Below, in pieces: positions 16,769-24,771 of a stretch of DNA of 64,000 bases. The notes below the pieces were generated by a model. That model saw nothing but the letters and a program-made list of their open reading frames with translations, made no database searches and was not told the DNA's origin. The position numbers and the translations under genes are program-made. This DNA comes from Caballeronia novacaledonica (GTDB taxonomy: Bacteria; Pseudomonadota; Gammaproteobacteria; Burkholderiales; Burkholderiaceae). Positions within the stretch are counted from its first letter, which is position 1. Every line of letters begins with the position of its first letter. The stretch lies in the NCBI RefSeq assembly GCF_900258035.1, contig NZ_OGTP01000014.1, positions 1 to 64,000 on the forward strand. Reading direction: 5' to 3'.

Positions 16769-17596
16769 ATGACAGAGCCACGCAACAGGGTGCTGACCGA
16801 ATGCATCGCATCGCGCTGGGTGCGCGTGCATACGGCGATCGTGCTGTTCTTTCTCGTCGCGCCGATTCTCGCGATCATCCCGCTCTCATTCAATTCGGGA
16901 TCCTATTTTTCTTATCCGTTGCAGGGCTTTTCGCTGCGCTGGTACGAGCAGGCGCTGACGAGCCCCGACTGGCAGCGGTCGCTGTTGAACAGCATCGGCA
17001 TCGGCGCGGCATCGACGTTGATCGCCACGTGTCTCGGCACGCTCGCGGCGCTCGGTCTCTCGCGCTCGCAGTTTCCATTGCGCTCGATCATCATGCCGAT
17101 CATCATCTCGCCGATGATCGTGCCGATCGTCGTCGTCGCGGCGGGCTTCTATCTGATCTTCGCGCCGCTCGGGCTCGTGAACTCGTATCCCGGCGTGATC
17201 TTCGCGCACGCGGCGCTCGGCACACCCTTCGTCGTGATCACGGTGACGGCTTCATTGCTGTCGTTCGATCAGAGTCTCTTGCGCGCGGCATCCGGTCTCG
17301 GCGCGACGCCGTGGATCGCGTTTCGCCGCGTGACCTTGCCGCTTATCACGCCCGCCGTCGCTACGGGCAGCGTGTTCGCCTTCGCGACCTCGTTCGATGA
17401 AGTGATCGTGATTCTGTTTATCGGCGGGCCGGATCAGCGCACTGTGCCGCGTCAGATGTGGAGCGGTATTCGCGATTCGATCGATCCGTCGATTCTCGCG
17501 GTCGCGACGATGTTGATCGTGTTTGCCGTTTTGCTTTTTGCGAGCATCAATTGGCTGCGGGGGCGGGCGGCTGCGGCCAGCCGTGGGCTCGTTTGA
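16769..17596 (+). CDS. ABC transporter permease, PotC-type
   Basis: A 275-residue permease with about six membrane segments and the EAA-loop segment RAASGLGATPWIAFRRV, matching PotC/PotI. The ATG at 16769 is used because TTGAGGAG lies upstream and the longer frame overlaps the previous permease. It is the last gene of the oxygenase-transporter operon; a long inverted-repeat element begins right after its stop. Confidence 0.92.
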   Translation: MTEPRNRVLTECIASRWVRVHTAIVLFFLVAPILAIIPLSFNSGSYFSYPLQGFSLRWYEQALTSPDWQRSLLNSIGIGAASTLIATCLGTLAALGLSRSQFPLRSIIMPIIISPMIVPIVVVAAGFYLIFAPLGLVNSYPGVIFAHAALGTPFVVITVTASLLSFDQSLLRAASGLGATPWIAFRRVTLPLITPAVATGSVFAFATSFDEVIVILFIGGPDQRTVPRQMWSGIRDSIDPSILAVATMLIVFAVLLFASINWLRGRAAAASRGLV

Positions 17597-17597
17597 T

Positions 17598-18263
17598 TCG
17601 CCGGATCCCGATTTCGTGTCGGTTTATTGGTGTTGCCCCTGTGCGGGGCGGCAGTCACTTTCTTTGCTGCTGCAAAGAAAGTAACCAAAGAAACAGCTAT
17701 CCCCATCCAAAGTGCTTCATGCCGGCCGCGGCACAGGCGATTGGCTGAATGGAACCCAGAGTAGCGAATGCCCTCGCAAGCCGAATCGGGCTTGGATCGC
17801 GCACGATCTGACACATCGCACCACACGCCAGATTGGTTCAGCACCAAATAGCTCCGGCCCGCTTCGCGGCCGACCGGTCAACTCGGTCTGCGCGCGCTTC
17901 TTTGCTGACACAGCTTTCTCACCGCGTCGCGTCGCACCGCACTGCACTGCCCACGTACACGATGGTTTCCCTTGCATACCCCACGGCAGCGCGAAGCGCT
18001 GTGCCGAAGCTATTTCGAGCTGAACCAGAGCGCTCAAAGTAATGGCATGTCAGACCGTGCGCGATCCAAGCCCGAGTGGGCCTATGAGGGCGACACTTAG
18101 GCGAGGACCATTGCCGGCTGGCACGTGTGGCCAAATTGCGTGTGACCGCGGGCCGTGCGCCGGCTGCTTTCTTTGGTTACTTTCTTTGCAGCAGCAAAGA
18201 AAGTGACTGCCGCCCCGCACAGGGGCTACGCCAATAAACCAATACGAAATCGGGATCCGGCGA
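17598..18263. repeat. Head-to-head inverted repeat element
   Basis: Outer arms of about 96 bp (17598-17693 and 18168-18263) are inverted copies with about four mismatches. Each arm contains its own tight palindrome built on CTTTCTTTG/CAAAGAAAG and a CCCCTGTGCGGGG core. Inward of the arms the similarity continues but weaker: both halves carry TCGGGCTTGGATCGCGCAC in opposite orientation near 17790 and 18070. The element therefore looks like two diverged copies of one intergenic repeat placed head to head. No transposase or convincing protein is inside. It fills the whole gap between two converging genes. Similar sequence is, to my knowledge, frequent between genes in Paraburkholderia-type genomes. 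Confidence 0.8.
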
Positions 18264-18280
18264 AAAGACCAAAAACCCGC

Positions 18281-19009
18281 TCAAACAACCGCTTCAGCCC
18301 GCCGCGGCAACATCCGATCAAACTCACGCTTGACGATGCCATAACACTCACACGCACGCTCCTCGAGCCCCGCGCGATCCAGAATCCTGATGCATCCGCG
18401 GCTATGATGAATCAGCCCCGCATCATGGAGCTTGCCGGCAGCTTCGGTCACACCCTCGCGACGCACGCCCAGCATATCGGCGATCATCTGCTGCGTCACG
18501 CGCAACTGATCGTTCGGAGTGCGATCCGTCTGGATCAGCAGCCAGCGGCACAGTTGCTTCGACAGCGAGTGGTGACGATTACACGCAGCCGTCTGCGCGA
18601 CTTGCGTGAGCAGGGCTTGCATGTACAGCAACATCACGCGGCGCAGGAAGTCAGAGCGGCCGAAATGCTCGCGCAACGCGCCCGCGCTCATGCGGTACGC
18701 GAAGCCCGCGCATTGCACCTGTACGCGAGTCGGCATCGTGTCGCCGCCCGTCAGTACCGGAACACCCGACATCCCTTCGCGTCCGACCGCCGCGACCTCG
18801 ACGGAACCGCCGTCTTCCATCGTATGCAGAAGCGAGATGATCGCCGTGGTCGGGAAGTACACGTGATGAATGCGTTGACCGGAATCGCACAGCAACTGTT
18901 CCGTGCGCAACTGGACGAGTTCGAGATGCGGCGCGATGGCTTGCCATTCCTGTGCCGGAAGCGCGCCCAACAAATGATTGCCGTGCAGATCGGATTGAAG
19001 AGTCAACAT
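18281..19009 (-). CDS. Crp/Fnr-family transcriptional regulator
   Basis: A 242-residue protein with an N-terminal cyclic-nucleotide-binding-type barrel (DSGQRIHHVYFPTTAIISLL) and a C-terminal winged HTH (TQQMIADMLGVRREGVTEAA). The barrel lacks an obvious FNR-type cysteine cluster. The pattern is close to Crp-type regulators common in Burkholderia and rhizobia that often lack a known ligand. The ATG at 19009 is preferred; the frame upstream has no family similarity. No clear ribosome site is seen. The neighbour on its 3' side is the inverted repeat, so it is a single-gene unit. Confidence 0.9.
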   Translation of the reverse strand: MLTLQSDLHGNHLLGALPAQEWQAIAPHLELVQLRTEQLLCDSGQRIHHVYFPTTAIISLLHTMEDGGSVEVAAVGREGMSGVPVLTGGDTMPTRVQVQCAGFAYRMSAGALREHFGRSDFLRRVMLLYMQALLTQVAQTAACNRHHSLSKQLCRWLLIQTDRTPNDQLRVTQQMIADMLGVRREGVTEAAGKLHDAGLIHHSRGCIRILDRAGLEERACECYGIVKREFDRMLPRRAEAVV

Positions 19010-19160
19010 TTTTTTAGTCTCGTGCGTATGCGCTTCGCGCTTTTGATTTCTTCTGGCTCGCAACAGGATTCGCGTATGCATCTGACGGCGTACATCGAAC
19101 CTGTTGCGACCAGCCCCGTAGCACAAACTCACCGCTCTTATCTGTTGTTGAAGGATCGCG

Positions 19161-19289
19161 GTGACCTTCGTGCTTGGTCATACATTAGCGAGAGGTGTGC
19201 CAGCGCACGCCAATCCTTATACCAACTGGGGTTTGCGCGAGGCCGCACGCAACGCGCGGCAACGTGCGCTCAAGTACGAACAAAATTGA
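19161..19289 (+). CDS. Possible small protein (42 aa)
   Basis: A short frame starts at GTG 19161, five bases after AAGGA, and ends at TGA 19287-19289. The product is mildly basic and ends in REAARNARQRALKYEQN, a helical amphipathic-looking tail with little resemblance to random translation. It lies between the divergent Crp-type regulator and the class II aldolase gene. No family is recognised, and chance cannot be excluded. Confidence 0.3.
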   Translation: MTFVLGHTLARGVPAHANPYTNWGLREAARNARQRALKYEQN

Positions 19290-19785
19290 TTCAAACCTGA
19301 AAGACGACCTTCATACGGATCGCACGAGAAGCGCGGCCGACGCCAAACGTTTTCGTCTGGCCAATGTCCTGTCGCGATAAGGGTTCGGCGGGAGTCGGAT
19401 TTTCGAATACGCTGCAGATTGCACGCGTCAGAAGCTTGTCGCTGTGGAAACGGCCTCTGCTCACAAAATGTTGCAAACGTGGTTAACGGCTTCTCGCGCG
19501 GCTTTTGAAGGCCCGCTGTTGAGTCGTCGCCGAGCCTTATGCGGCGGGACTTCGCAGGATTCGCCCGCGTCGTGAACCGGGGCTTCGTATGATCGGAAGC
19601 GCAATTGCGGCACCGCGAAAAATGTTGCATCGCCTATACCTGAGCGAATTCGCGAATCCAGCAAAGGCTGCGAAAGCCGAAGCATGAATGTGACTCATGT
19701 TTCCTTGAACAACCTTCGTTTGTCCGCAAGCATCGCTCGCGGCACCATGCGTGGCATACCCACTTGATCCGCAAGGAGCGAAAAG
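19290..19785. other. Non-coding gap before the aldolase gene
   Basis: About 500 bp with no convincing gene. It must contain the promoter of the aldolase gene at 19786, but no good -35/-10 pair stands out. Open frames here have unlikely composition. Confidence 0.4.
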
Positions 19786-20637
19786 ATGAGCGACGTCATG
19801 GAGACCCCCGCAAAGACCGACACGGCAATCGACCTTAAAGGCCGCGTGTCGATCTATCAGCCGGAACAGGAAGGTCTGATTTTCCCCGAGCTGCCGACGT
19901 TTTCGAGCCACGCCGAACATCGACGGTATCTGAAAGAGCGCCTCGTCGCCGCGTGCCGCGCGTTCGCGTTGCAAGGCTTCGATTACGGTTTCGCGGGCCA
20001 CCTCACGGTGCGCGATCCGGAGAATCCGTCGCTCTACTGGACCAACCCGATGGCCGTTCACTTCTCGCAAGTGAAGATGTCGAACCTGATTTGCGCGGAT
20101 CACGAGGGCAACGTGGTCGAAGGCGATTACGCGATCAATCGCGCGGGCTTCGTGCTGCACGCGGCGGTCCACGAGCAGCATCGGGACATCGTCGCGATGT
20201 GCCACGCGCATACCGTCTACGGCACCGCGTTCGCGGCGCTCGGCAAGCCGCTGATCCCGATGTCGCAGGACGCCTGTGCGTTCTATGAAGACCACGTCGT
20301 GATCGGTGACGAAGCGGGCAAGGTCGCCGTCGAAGTGAAGGGCGGCAACAAGGTCGCGAACGCGTTCCAGGGCGTGAAGGCCGCGATTCATCAGAACCAC
20401 GGCCTGCTGACCGCGAGCCGCCACAGCATCGATTCGGCCGCGTTCTGGTTCATCGCGCTCGAGCGCTGCTGCCAGCAACAACTGATGGTCGAAGCGACCG
20501 GCGTCACGCCGAAGCTCGTGCCGGAAGACCGCGCGCGCTACAGCCGTGAGCACGTCGGAAGTGAGTACATTGGCTGGTTGCACTTTCAGACCATATGGAA
20601 TGATCTCGTCGCCACGCAGCCTGATATGTTCGATTGA
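19786..20637 (+). CDS. Class II aldolase/adducin family protein
   Basis: A 283-residue cytosolic protein of the class II aldolase/adducin fold. Family marks are GFDYGFAGHLTVRDPE near residue 65, the metal-binding CHAHTVYGTAFAALGKP near 145, and NHGLLTASRHSID near 205. Members are metal-dependent sugar-phosphate aldolases or epimerases, but this longer branch is usually annotated without a substrate. The ATG follows AAGGAG by eight bases. It stands alone, with a probable terminator after it. Confidence 0.9.
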   Translation: MSDVMETPAKTDTAIDLKGRVSIYQPEQEGLIFPELPTFSSHAEHRRYLKERLVAACRAFALQGFDYGFAGHLTVRDPENPSLYWTNPMAVHFSQVKMSNLICADHEGNVVEGDYAINRAGFVLHAAVHEQHRDIVAMCHAHTVYGTAFAALGKPLIPMSQDACAFYEDHVVIGDEAGKVAVEVKGGNKVANAFQGVKAAIHQNHGLLTASRHSIDSAAFWFIALERCCQQQLMVEATGVTPKLVPEDRARYSREHVGSEYIGWLHFQTIWNDLVATQPDMFD

Positions 20638-20657
20638 GCTTGCTTTCTGGCTGACCC

Positions 20658-20691
20658 GGGCGACGCGCTAGAACCCGCATCGCCCTTTTTT
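20658..20691 (+). terminator. Probable terminator after the aldolase gene
   Basis: GGGCGA (20658-20663) pairs with TCGCCC (20680-20685) and is followed by TTTTTT (20686-20691). The loop is long (16 nt), so folding is less certain. Confidence 0.5.
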
Positions 20692-20736
20692 GTATGATGG
20701 CGGACCACCCTTCCACGACAACCAAGGACCACCGCC

Positions 20737-21057
20737 ATGACCGCCGCAACGCAATTCGATCAGGTTTCCGTCATCAAACGCGCCAATGTCTACTTCGACG
20801 GCAAGTGCGTGTCGCATACCGTCCTTTTCGCCGACGGCACGAACAAGACGCTCGGCGTGATCCTGCCCGGCACGCTCAACTTCGGCACCGACGCGCCCGA
20901 GCTGATGGAAGTGCAAGCCGGCCAGTGCCGCATCCGTCTCGACGGCAGCGACGAATGGAAGACCTACGGCGCGGGCGAATCGTTCTCGGTGCCGGGCAAG
21001 AGCCGCTTCGATATCGACGTGACCGAAACGCTCGATTACGTCTGCAGCTATCTGTGA
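20737..21057 (+). CDS. ppnP: Pyrimidine/purine nucleoside phosphorylase
   Basis: A 106-residue single-domain cupin that matches PpnP (formerly DUF1255/YaiE) along its length: [16 protein letters not shown] at the start, [12 protein letters not shown], and the final [11 protein letters not shown] and DYVCSYL. PpnP carries out phosphorolysis of many nucleosides to free base and ribose-1-phosphate in the cytosol. It stands alone between a probable terminator and the AbiE-type operon. Confidence 0.93.
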   Translation: MTAATQFDQVSVIKRANVYFDGKCVSHTVLFADGTNKTLGVILPGTLNFGTDAPELMEVQAGQCRIRLDGSDEWKTYGAGESFSVPGKSRFDIDVTETLDYVCSYL

Positions 21058-21066
21058 CCTGAGCTT

Positions 21067-21121
21067 TTGTCCAATTTTTATCGACGTCCACGTTTCGTGT
21101 ACAATCTTTAAAATTGGACAA
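21067..21121. promoter_or_regulatory. Inverted repeat and promoter of the AbiE-type operon
   Basis: TTGTCCAATTTT (21067-21078) and AAAATTGGACAA (21110-21121) are perfect 12-bp inverted arms 31 bp apart, ending 11 bp before the antitoxin start. A TACAAT hexamer (21100-21105) lies between them. AbiEi-type antitoxins repress their own operon by binding such paired inverted sites, so this is the expected operator-promoter arrangement. Confidence 0.65.
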
Positions 21122-21132
21122 CGAGCCGACCT

Positions 21133-22149
21133 ATGCCGCCGAATGCCGAGCAACTCGTCGAAGCCGCCGCAGCCGCCTTCAGCGAAGCGACCGGCCTCGC
21201 CGCGCGCCGCGTCAAGCGGCCCGCGCGCGGCGAGTATGACGCCGCCATCGAATTCCGCATCGGCGGGGCGCGTTTCAAACGTCCCGTCGTCGTGCGGGAA
21301 AATATCGACCGGTTCAGCGCGCTGTCCGCGTTCGGCGCATCGGCCGCGCGCAACGGCGGCGCGAATCCCACGCTCGTCACCCGGTATCTGTCGCCGGACA
21401 TGATCCGCGCGTGCCGCGAATCCGGCGTCGATGCACTCGATCTCGCCGGCAACGCGAGCCTCGTCGAAGGCAATAGCGTCGTGATCGTCTCGGGCCGGCC
21501 GCGCGTGGCGCACGGCAAGGCGCATCGGTCCAGAACCTGGACCAAATCGACACTGCGCGTGACGCTCGCACTGCTCGTCACGCCCTCGCTGCTGGAGCGC
21601 GGTTATCGCGACATCGCGCAGAACGCGGGCGTCAGTCACGGCACGGTGCAAAACGCGGTGCGCGCGCTCATCGATCATCGCGACGTGTTCGAACGTCCCG
21701 ATGGCCGCGGCCTGCAATTCGCCGACAAGGAACGGCTCATCGACGAATGGGTCACGCTGTATCCCCGGCAACTGCGAGAATCGCTGCTCATCGGGCGATA
21801 TCGCGCGGAGTCGAACGACTGGTGGCGCGACGCGCCCGATCTGCCGGGTCAATGCCAGTTTGGCGGCGAGCCCGCCGCGGCGATACTCACGGAATATCTG
21901 AAGCCGGCGACGGTCACCGCCTATTGCGCCGAAACCGTGCCGCGCGAGTGGATCATGCAGGCGCGGTTGCGGCCCGATCCCGCCGGGAACGTCGAATTCC
22001 TGCGCGCGCCCATCGCGCTCGCGCCCATCGAAGGACTGCCGCCGAACGTCGTCGCGCCGCTGATCGTGTACGCCGATCTCGTCGCGAGCGGCGACCCGCG
22101 CAATCTCGAAACCGCCAGGATGCTGCGTGAACGCTACCTCGCCGCTTGA
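21133..22149 (+). CDS. AbiEi-type antitoxin of a type IV toxin-antitoxin system
   Basis: A 338-residue protein resembling the antitoxin/transcriptional regulator member of AbiE-like systems. A central winged HTH (YRDIAQNAGVSHGTVQNAVRAL, about 155-180) follows a domain with the block DALDLAGNASL, and the C-terminal half is of the AbiEi type. In AbiE systems this protein neutralises the toxin without tight binding and represses the operon. It overlaps the nucleotidyltransferase gene by 23 bp and has a perfect inverted repeat upstream. Function by homology only. Confidence 0.75.
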   Translation: MPPNAEQLVEAAAAAFSEATGLAARRVKRPARGEYDAAIEFRIGGARFKRPVVVRENIDRFSALSAFGASAARNGGANPTLVTRYLSPDMIRACRESGVDALDLAGNASLVEGNSVVIVSGRPRVAHGKAHRSRTWTKSTLRVTLALLVTPSLLERGYRDIAQNAGVSHGTVQNAVRALIDHRDVFERPDGRGLQFADKERLIDEWVTLYPRQLRESLLIGRYRAESNDWWRDAPDLPGQCQFGGEPAAAILTEYLKPATVTAYCAETVPREWIMQARLRPDPAGNVEFLRAPIALAPIEGLPPNVVAPLIVYADLVASGDPRNLETARMLRERYLAA

Positions 22150-22996
22150 ACTGCTGCCGCATCGACCGCTCGCCGGCGTCATGTCGGCGATGCTGCGCGA
22201 CGTCGTCGCCGCGACGCACGCAACGGGCATCGCGTGGTTCATCGGCGGCGCGAGTGCGCGCGACCTTCTGCTCACGCACGTCCACGACATAAAGGCGACG
22301 CGCGCGACCGCCGACATCGACATCGGCATTTCGATTCAAAGCTGGACCGGCCACGACGCATTGCGCCACGCGTTGCTCGCGTCCGGCCATTTCACGGCGC
22401 CGAAGGGCTCGGCGCATCGCCTGAATTACCGCGCGCCGCAGACCGGCGAGCGCACGTGGCTCGACATCGTGCCGTTCGGCGGCGTGCAGGACACGCACGG
22501 TGAAATCGCGTGGCCGCCGGACGGATCGGTGCGGATGAACGTCGCGGGTTTCAGGCAGGCGCTCGATACGGCGATCGCCGTGCGCATCGACCGTGATCTC
22601 GTCGTGCCGGTCGCAGCGCTGCCCGCGCAGGCGATGCTGAAGCTCATCGCGTGGCAGGACCGGCACGCGGCGGATCGCAAGGACGCGATCGATCTGCTCT
22701 TTCTGATGGCGCATTACGAGCAGGCGGGCAACCGAGACCGTCTTTATTCCGATGCCTTCGATCTCGTCGAGCGCCACGGTTTCGATCCGGAAATCGCGGG
22801 CGCCGCGCTGCTGGGCCGCGACACGGCGGCGCTCGTCGATGAAGCCGTCCGCGCGCAGATTCTCGCGATCCTGCGCCCGGACGATCCCGCGCCGCCGATT
22901 CTCACGCACATGCTCGGCTCGCGCATGGCCGTCTTCGAAGCCGATACGTCGGAACGAATCGCCGCGCTGTTCTACGCGTTTCGCGAGTCGTTCTAG
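22127..22996 (+). CDS. AbiEii/AbiGii-type nucleotidyltransferase toxin
   Basis: A 289-residue DNA-polymerase-beta-type nucleotidyltransferase. The active-site pattern is WFIGGASARDLLL (about 38-49) followed by TADIDIGI with D63 and D65, and later DRKDAIDLLFLM as in AbiEii/MenT-like toxins. These enzymes add nucleotides to tRNA or other targets and stop growth, for example on phage infection. GTG at 22127 is used, with AGGA seven bases before it; the gene overlaps its antitoxin by 23 bp, a sign of translational coupling. It ends 3 bp before the convergent acdS gene. Confidence 0.75.
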   Translation: MNATSPLELLPHRPLAGVMSAMLRDVVAATHATGIAWFIGGASARDLLLTHVHDIKATRATADIDIGISIQSWTGHDALRHALLASGHFTAPKGSAHRLNYRAPQTGERTWLDIVPFGGVQDTHGEIAWPPDGSVRMNVAGFRQALDTAIAVRIDRDLVVPVAALPAQAMLKLIAWQDRHAADRKDAIDLLFLMAHYEQAGNRDRLYSDAFDLVERHGFDPEIAGAALLGRDTAALVDEAVRAQILAILRPDDPAPPILTHMLGSRMAVFEADTSERIAALFYAFRESF

Positions 22997-22999
22997 CGG

Positions 23000-24016
23000 T
23001 CAGCCGTTGCGGAACAGATAGCTGTACGCGTTGAGCGCGGGCACGCCGCCGAGATGCGCGTACAGCACCTTCGAGCCTTCGGGGAATTCGCCGTTGCGCA
23101 CCATCTGGATCATGCCGTCCATCGACTTGCCTTCGTACACCGGATCGGTCAGCACGCCTTCGAGCCGCGCGCAAAGACGAATCGCGTCCAGCGTGCCCGC
23201 GTTCGGCAGGCCGTATTCGGGGCCGCCGAAGCGCGTGTCGAGAATCACGTCCTCGCGCGCGATGTCCTGGCCGAGCTCGACGAGCGCCGCCGTGTGCTTC
23301 GCGATGCGCAAAATCTGATCGTGCGTCTGCTGCGGTTTCGCCGATGCATCGATGCCGATCACGCGCCGCGCGCGTCCGTCCGCCGCGAAGCCGACGACCA
23401 TGCCCGCCTGCGTGCTGCCCGTCACCGAGCACACGACGATGTAATCGAACGTGAAGCCGAGTTCCGCTTCCTGCGCGCGCACTTCCTCCGCGAAACCGAC
23501 GAAGCCGAGACCGCCCAGCGGATGCTCCGAGCAGCCCGCCGGCACCGGAAACGGCTTGCCGCCGACCGCGCGCACGCTGTCCATCGCGTCCTGCCAGCTT
23601 TTGCGAATGCCGATATCGAAGCCGTCGGCGACGAGCCGCACGTCCGCGCCCATCATCCGCGACATCTGGATATTGCCGACGCGGTCGTAGACGGCATCGG
23701 CGTAATTGACCCAGTTCTCCTGCACCAGCACGCATTTCATGCCGAGGTGCGCGGCGACCGCCGCGACCTGGCGCGTCTGGTTCGACTGCACGCCGCCGAT
23801 CGACACGAGCGTGTCGCAGCCTTCGGCGATCGCTTCGGGAATCAGATATTCGAGCTTGCGCGTCTTGTTGCCGCCGAACGCGAGGCCGCTGTTGCAGTCC
23901 TCGCGCTTCGCATACAACTCGACCTTGCCACCGAGATGCGCGGAAAGGCGCTTGAGCGGCTGAATGGGCGTCGGTCCGAAAGTGAGCGGATAACGGGGAA
24001 AACGTTGCAGGTTCAT
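23000..24016 (-). CDS. acdS: 1-aminocyclopropane-1-carboxylate deaminase
   Basis: A 338-residue PLP enzyme that opens ACC, the ethylene precursor of plants, to ammonia and 2-oxobutyrate. The diagnostic residues are all at the expected numbers: PLP lysine K51 ([11 protein letters not shown]), S78, Y294, E295 (VYEGKSMD) and L322 (HLGGVPAL). E295 and L322 distinguish true ACC deaminase from D-cysteine desulfhydrase, so the call is firm. The length is exactly that of the family. The gene diverges from an Lrp-type regulator (acdR) across 144 bp, the classic beta- and gammaproteobacterial arrangement, and marks a plant-associated lifestyle. Confidence 0.97.
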   Translation of the reverse strand: MNLQRFPRYPLTFGPTPIQPLKRLSAHLGGKVELYAKREDCNSGLAFGGNKTRKLEYLIPEAIAEGCDTLVSIGGVQSNQTRQVAAVAAHLGMKCVLVQENWVNYADAVYDRVGNIQMSRMMGADVRLVADGFDIGIRKSWQDAMDSVRAVGGKPFPVPAGCSEHPLGGLGFVGFAEEVRAQEAELGFTFDYIVVCSVTGSTQAGMVVGFAADGRARRVIGIDASAKPQQTHDQILRIAKHTAALVELGQDIAREDVILDTRFGGPEYGLPNAGTLDAIRLCARLEGVLTDPVYEGKSMDGMIQMVRNGEFPEGSKVLYAHLGGVPALNAYSYLFRNG

Positions 24017-24160
24017 GATCGGCGTCCTCGTGAGAGTGGAACACCATCGTAGAGAGTGCCGGGAATGGACGGGTTGCGAAAAAAATGGCATCGGCCTAAC
24101 GTCTGCGAATGTACTGACGTTCATGCGCACTTTTATTTCGTCCGATATCGCCGCCACGCA

Positions 24161-24688
24161 ATGAAAAAAACCTCATCCGCTCCGAACCCGCATCCGGCGG
24201 GCGTTCAGACCGATCGCGTCGATCGCGCGATCCTGCGTCAGTTGCAGCGCGACGCGTCGATCTCGAATGTCGCGCTCGCGGAGAAGGTGAATCTCAGCCC
24301 GCCCGCATGTCTGCGGCGCGTCGAGCGGTTGCGCGAAGCGGGATTGATCCGCGCGACCGTCGCGCTGCTCGATCCGAAAGCGCTCGACGCCGGCATGCTC
24401 GTGCTGATCGGCGTGATCCTCGACCGCTCCACGCCCGATTCCTTCGCCGATTTCGAAAAGGCCGCGCAGAAAGTGCCCGGCTGCATGGAATGTCACGTCG
24501 TGACGGGCGAATTCGACTTCTTCATGCTGATCCGCACGCGCGACAGCGAGAGCTTCAACCGGCTCCACGCCGAGAAGCTGCTTTATCTGCCCGGCGTGCG
24601 CCAGATCCGCACGTTCGTCGTGCTGCGCGAGATTCTTTCGACGACGGCGTTTCCCATCGGCGAGTCGGCCGGCGCGCGCACGCCGTGA
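24161..24688 (+). CDS. acdR: Lrp/AsnC-family regulator of ACC deaminase
   Basis: A 175-residue Lrp-type regulator: HTH about 30-60 ([20 protein letters not shown]) and a C-terminal RAM domain ([19 protein letters not shown]). The ATG at 24161 is preferred, as the 35 upstream residues have no family similarity. AcdR binds the acdS promoter and activates it in response to ACC with AcdB; that is known for related systems and inferred here from the divergent position. Confidence 0.93.
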   Translation: MKKTSSAPNPHPAGVQTDRVDRAILRQLQRDASISNVALAEKVNLSPPACLRRVERLREAGLIRATVALLDPKALDAGMLVLIGVILDRSTPDSFADFEKAAQKVPGCMECHVVTGEFDFFMLIRTRDSESFNRLHAEKLLYLPGVRQIRTFVVLREILSTTAFPIGESAGARTP

Positions 24689-24702
24689 CCTCGAATACAA
24701 AT

Positions 24703-24731
24703 TTGCGAAAGACCTGCTGAAAAATTACGCT
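24703..24731 (+). promoter_or_regulatory. Candidate sigma-70 promoter of the penicillin-binding protein gene
   Basis: TTGCGA (24703-24708) and TACGCT (24726-24731) are 17 bp apart, about 40 bp before the GTG start of the next gene. An alternative -10, TACGAT, begins at 24731. Confidence 0.4.
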
Positions 24732-24771
24732 ACGATTCAGGGTTTTCCATGTCCGGGCATCCCGTTTCGTT

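Noticed and set aside
14406..16811. Reverse frame of about 800 codons across the ABC transporter genes
   Set aside because: Antisense to three well-supported transporter genes; composition is Arg/His-rich and has no family resemblance.
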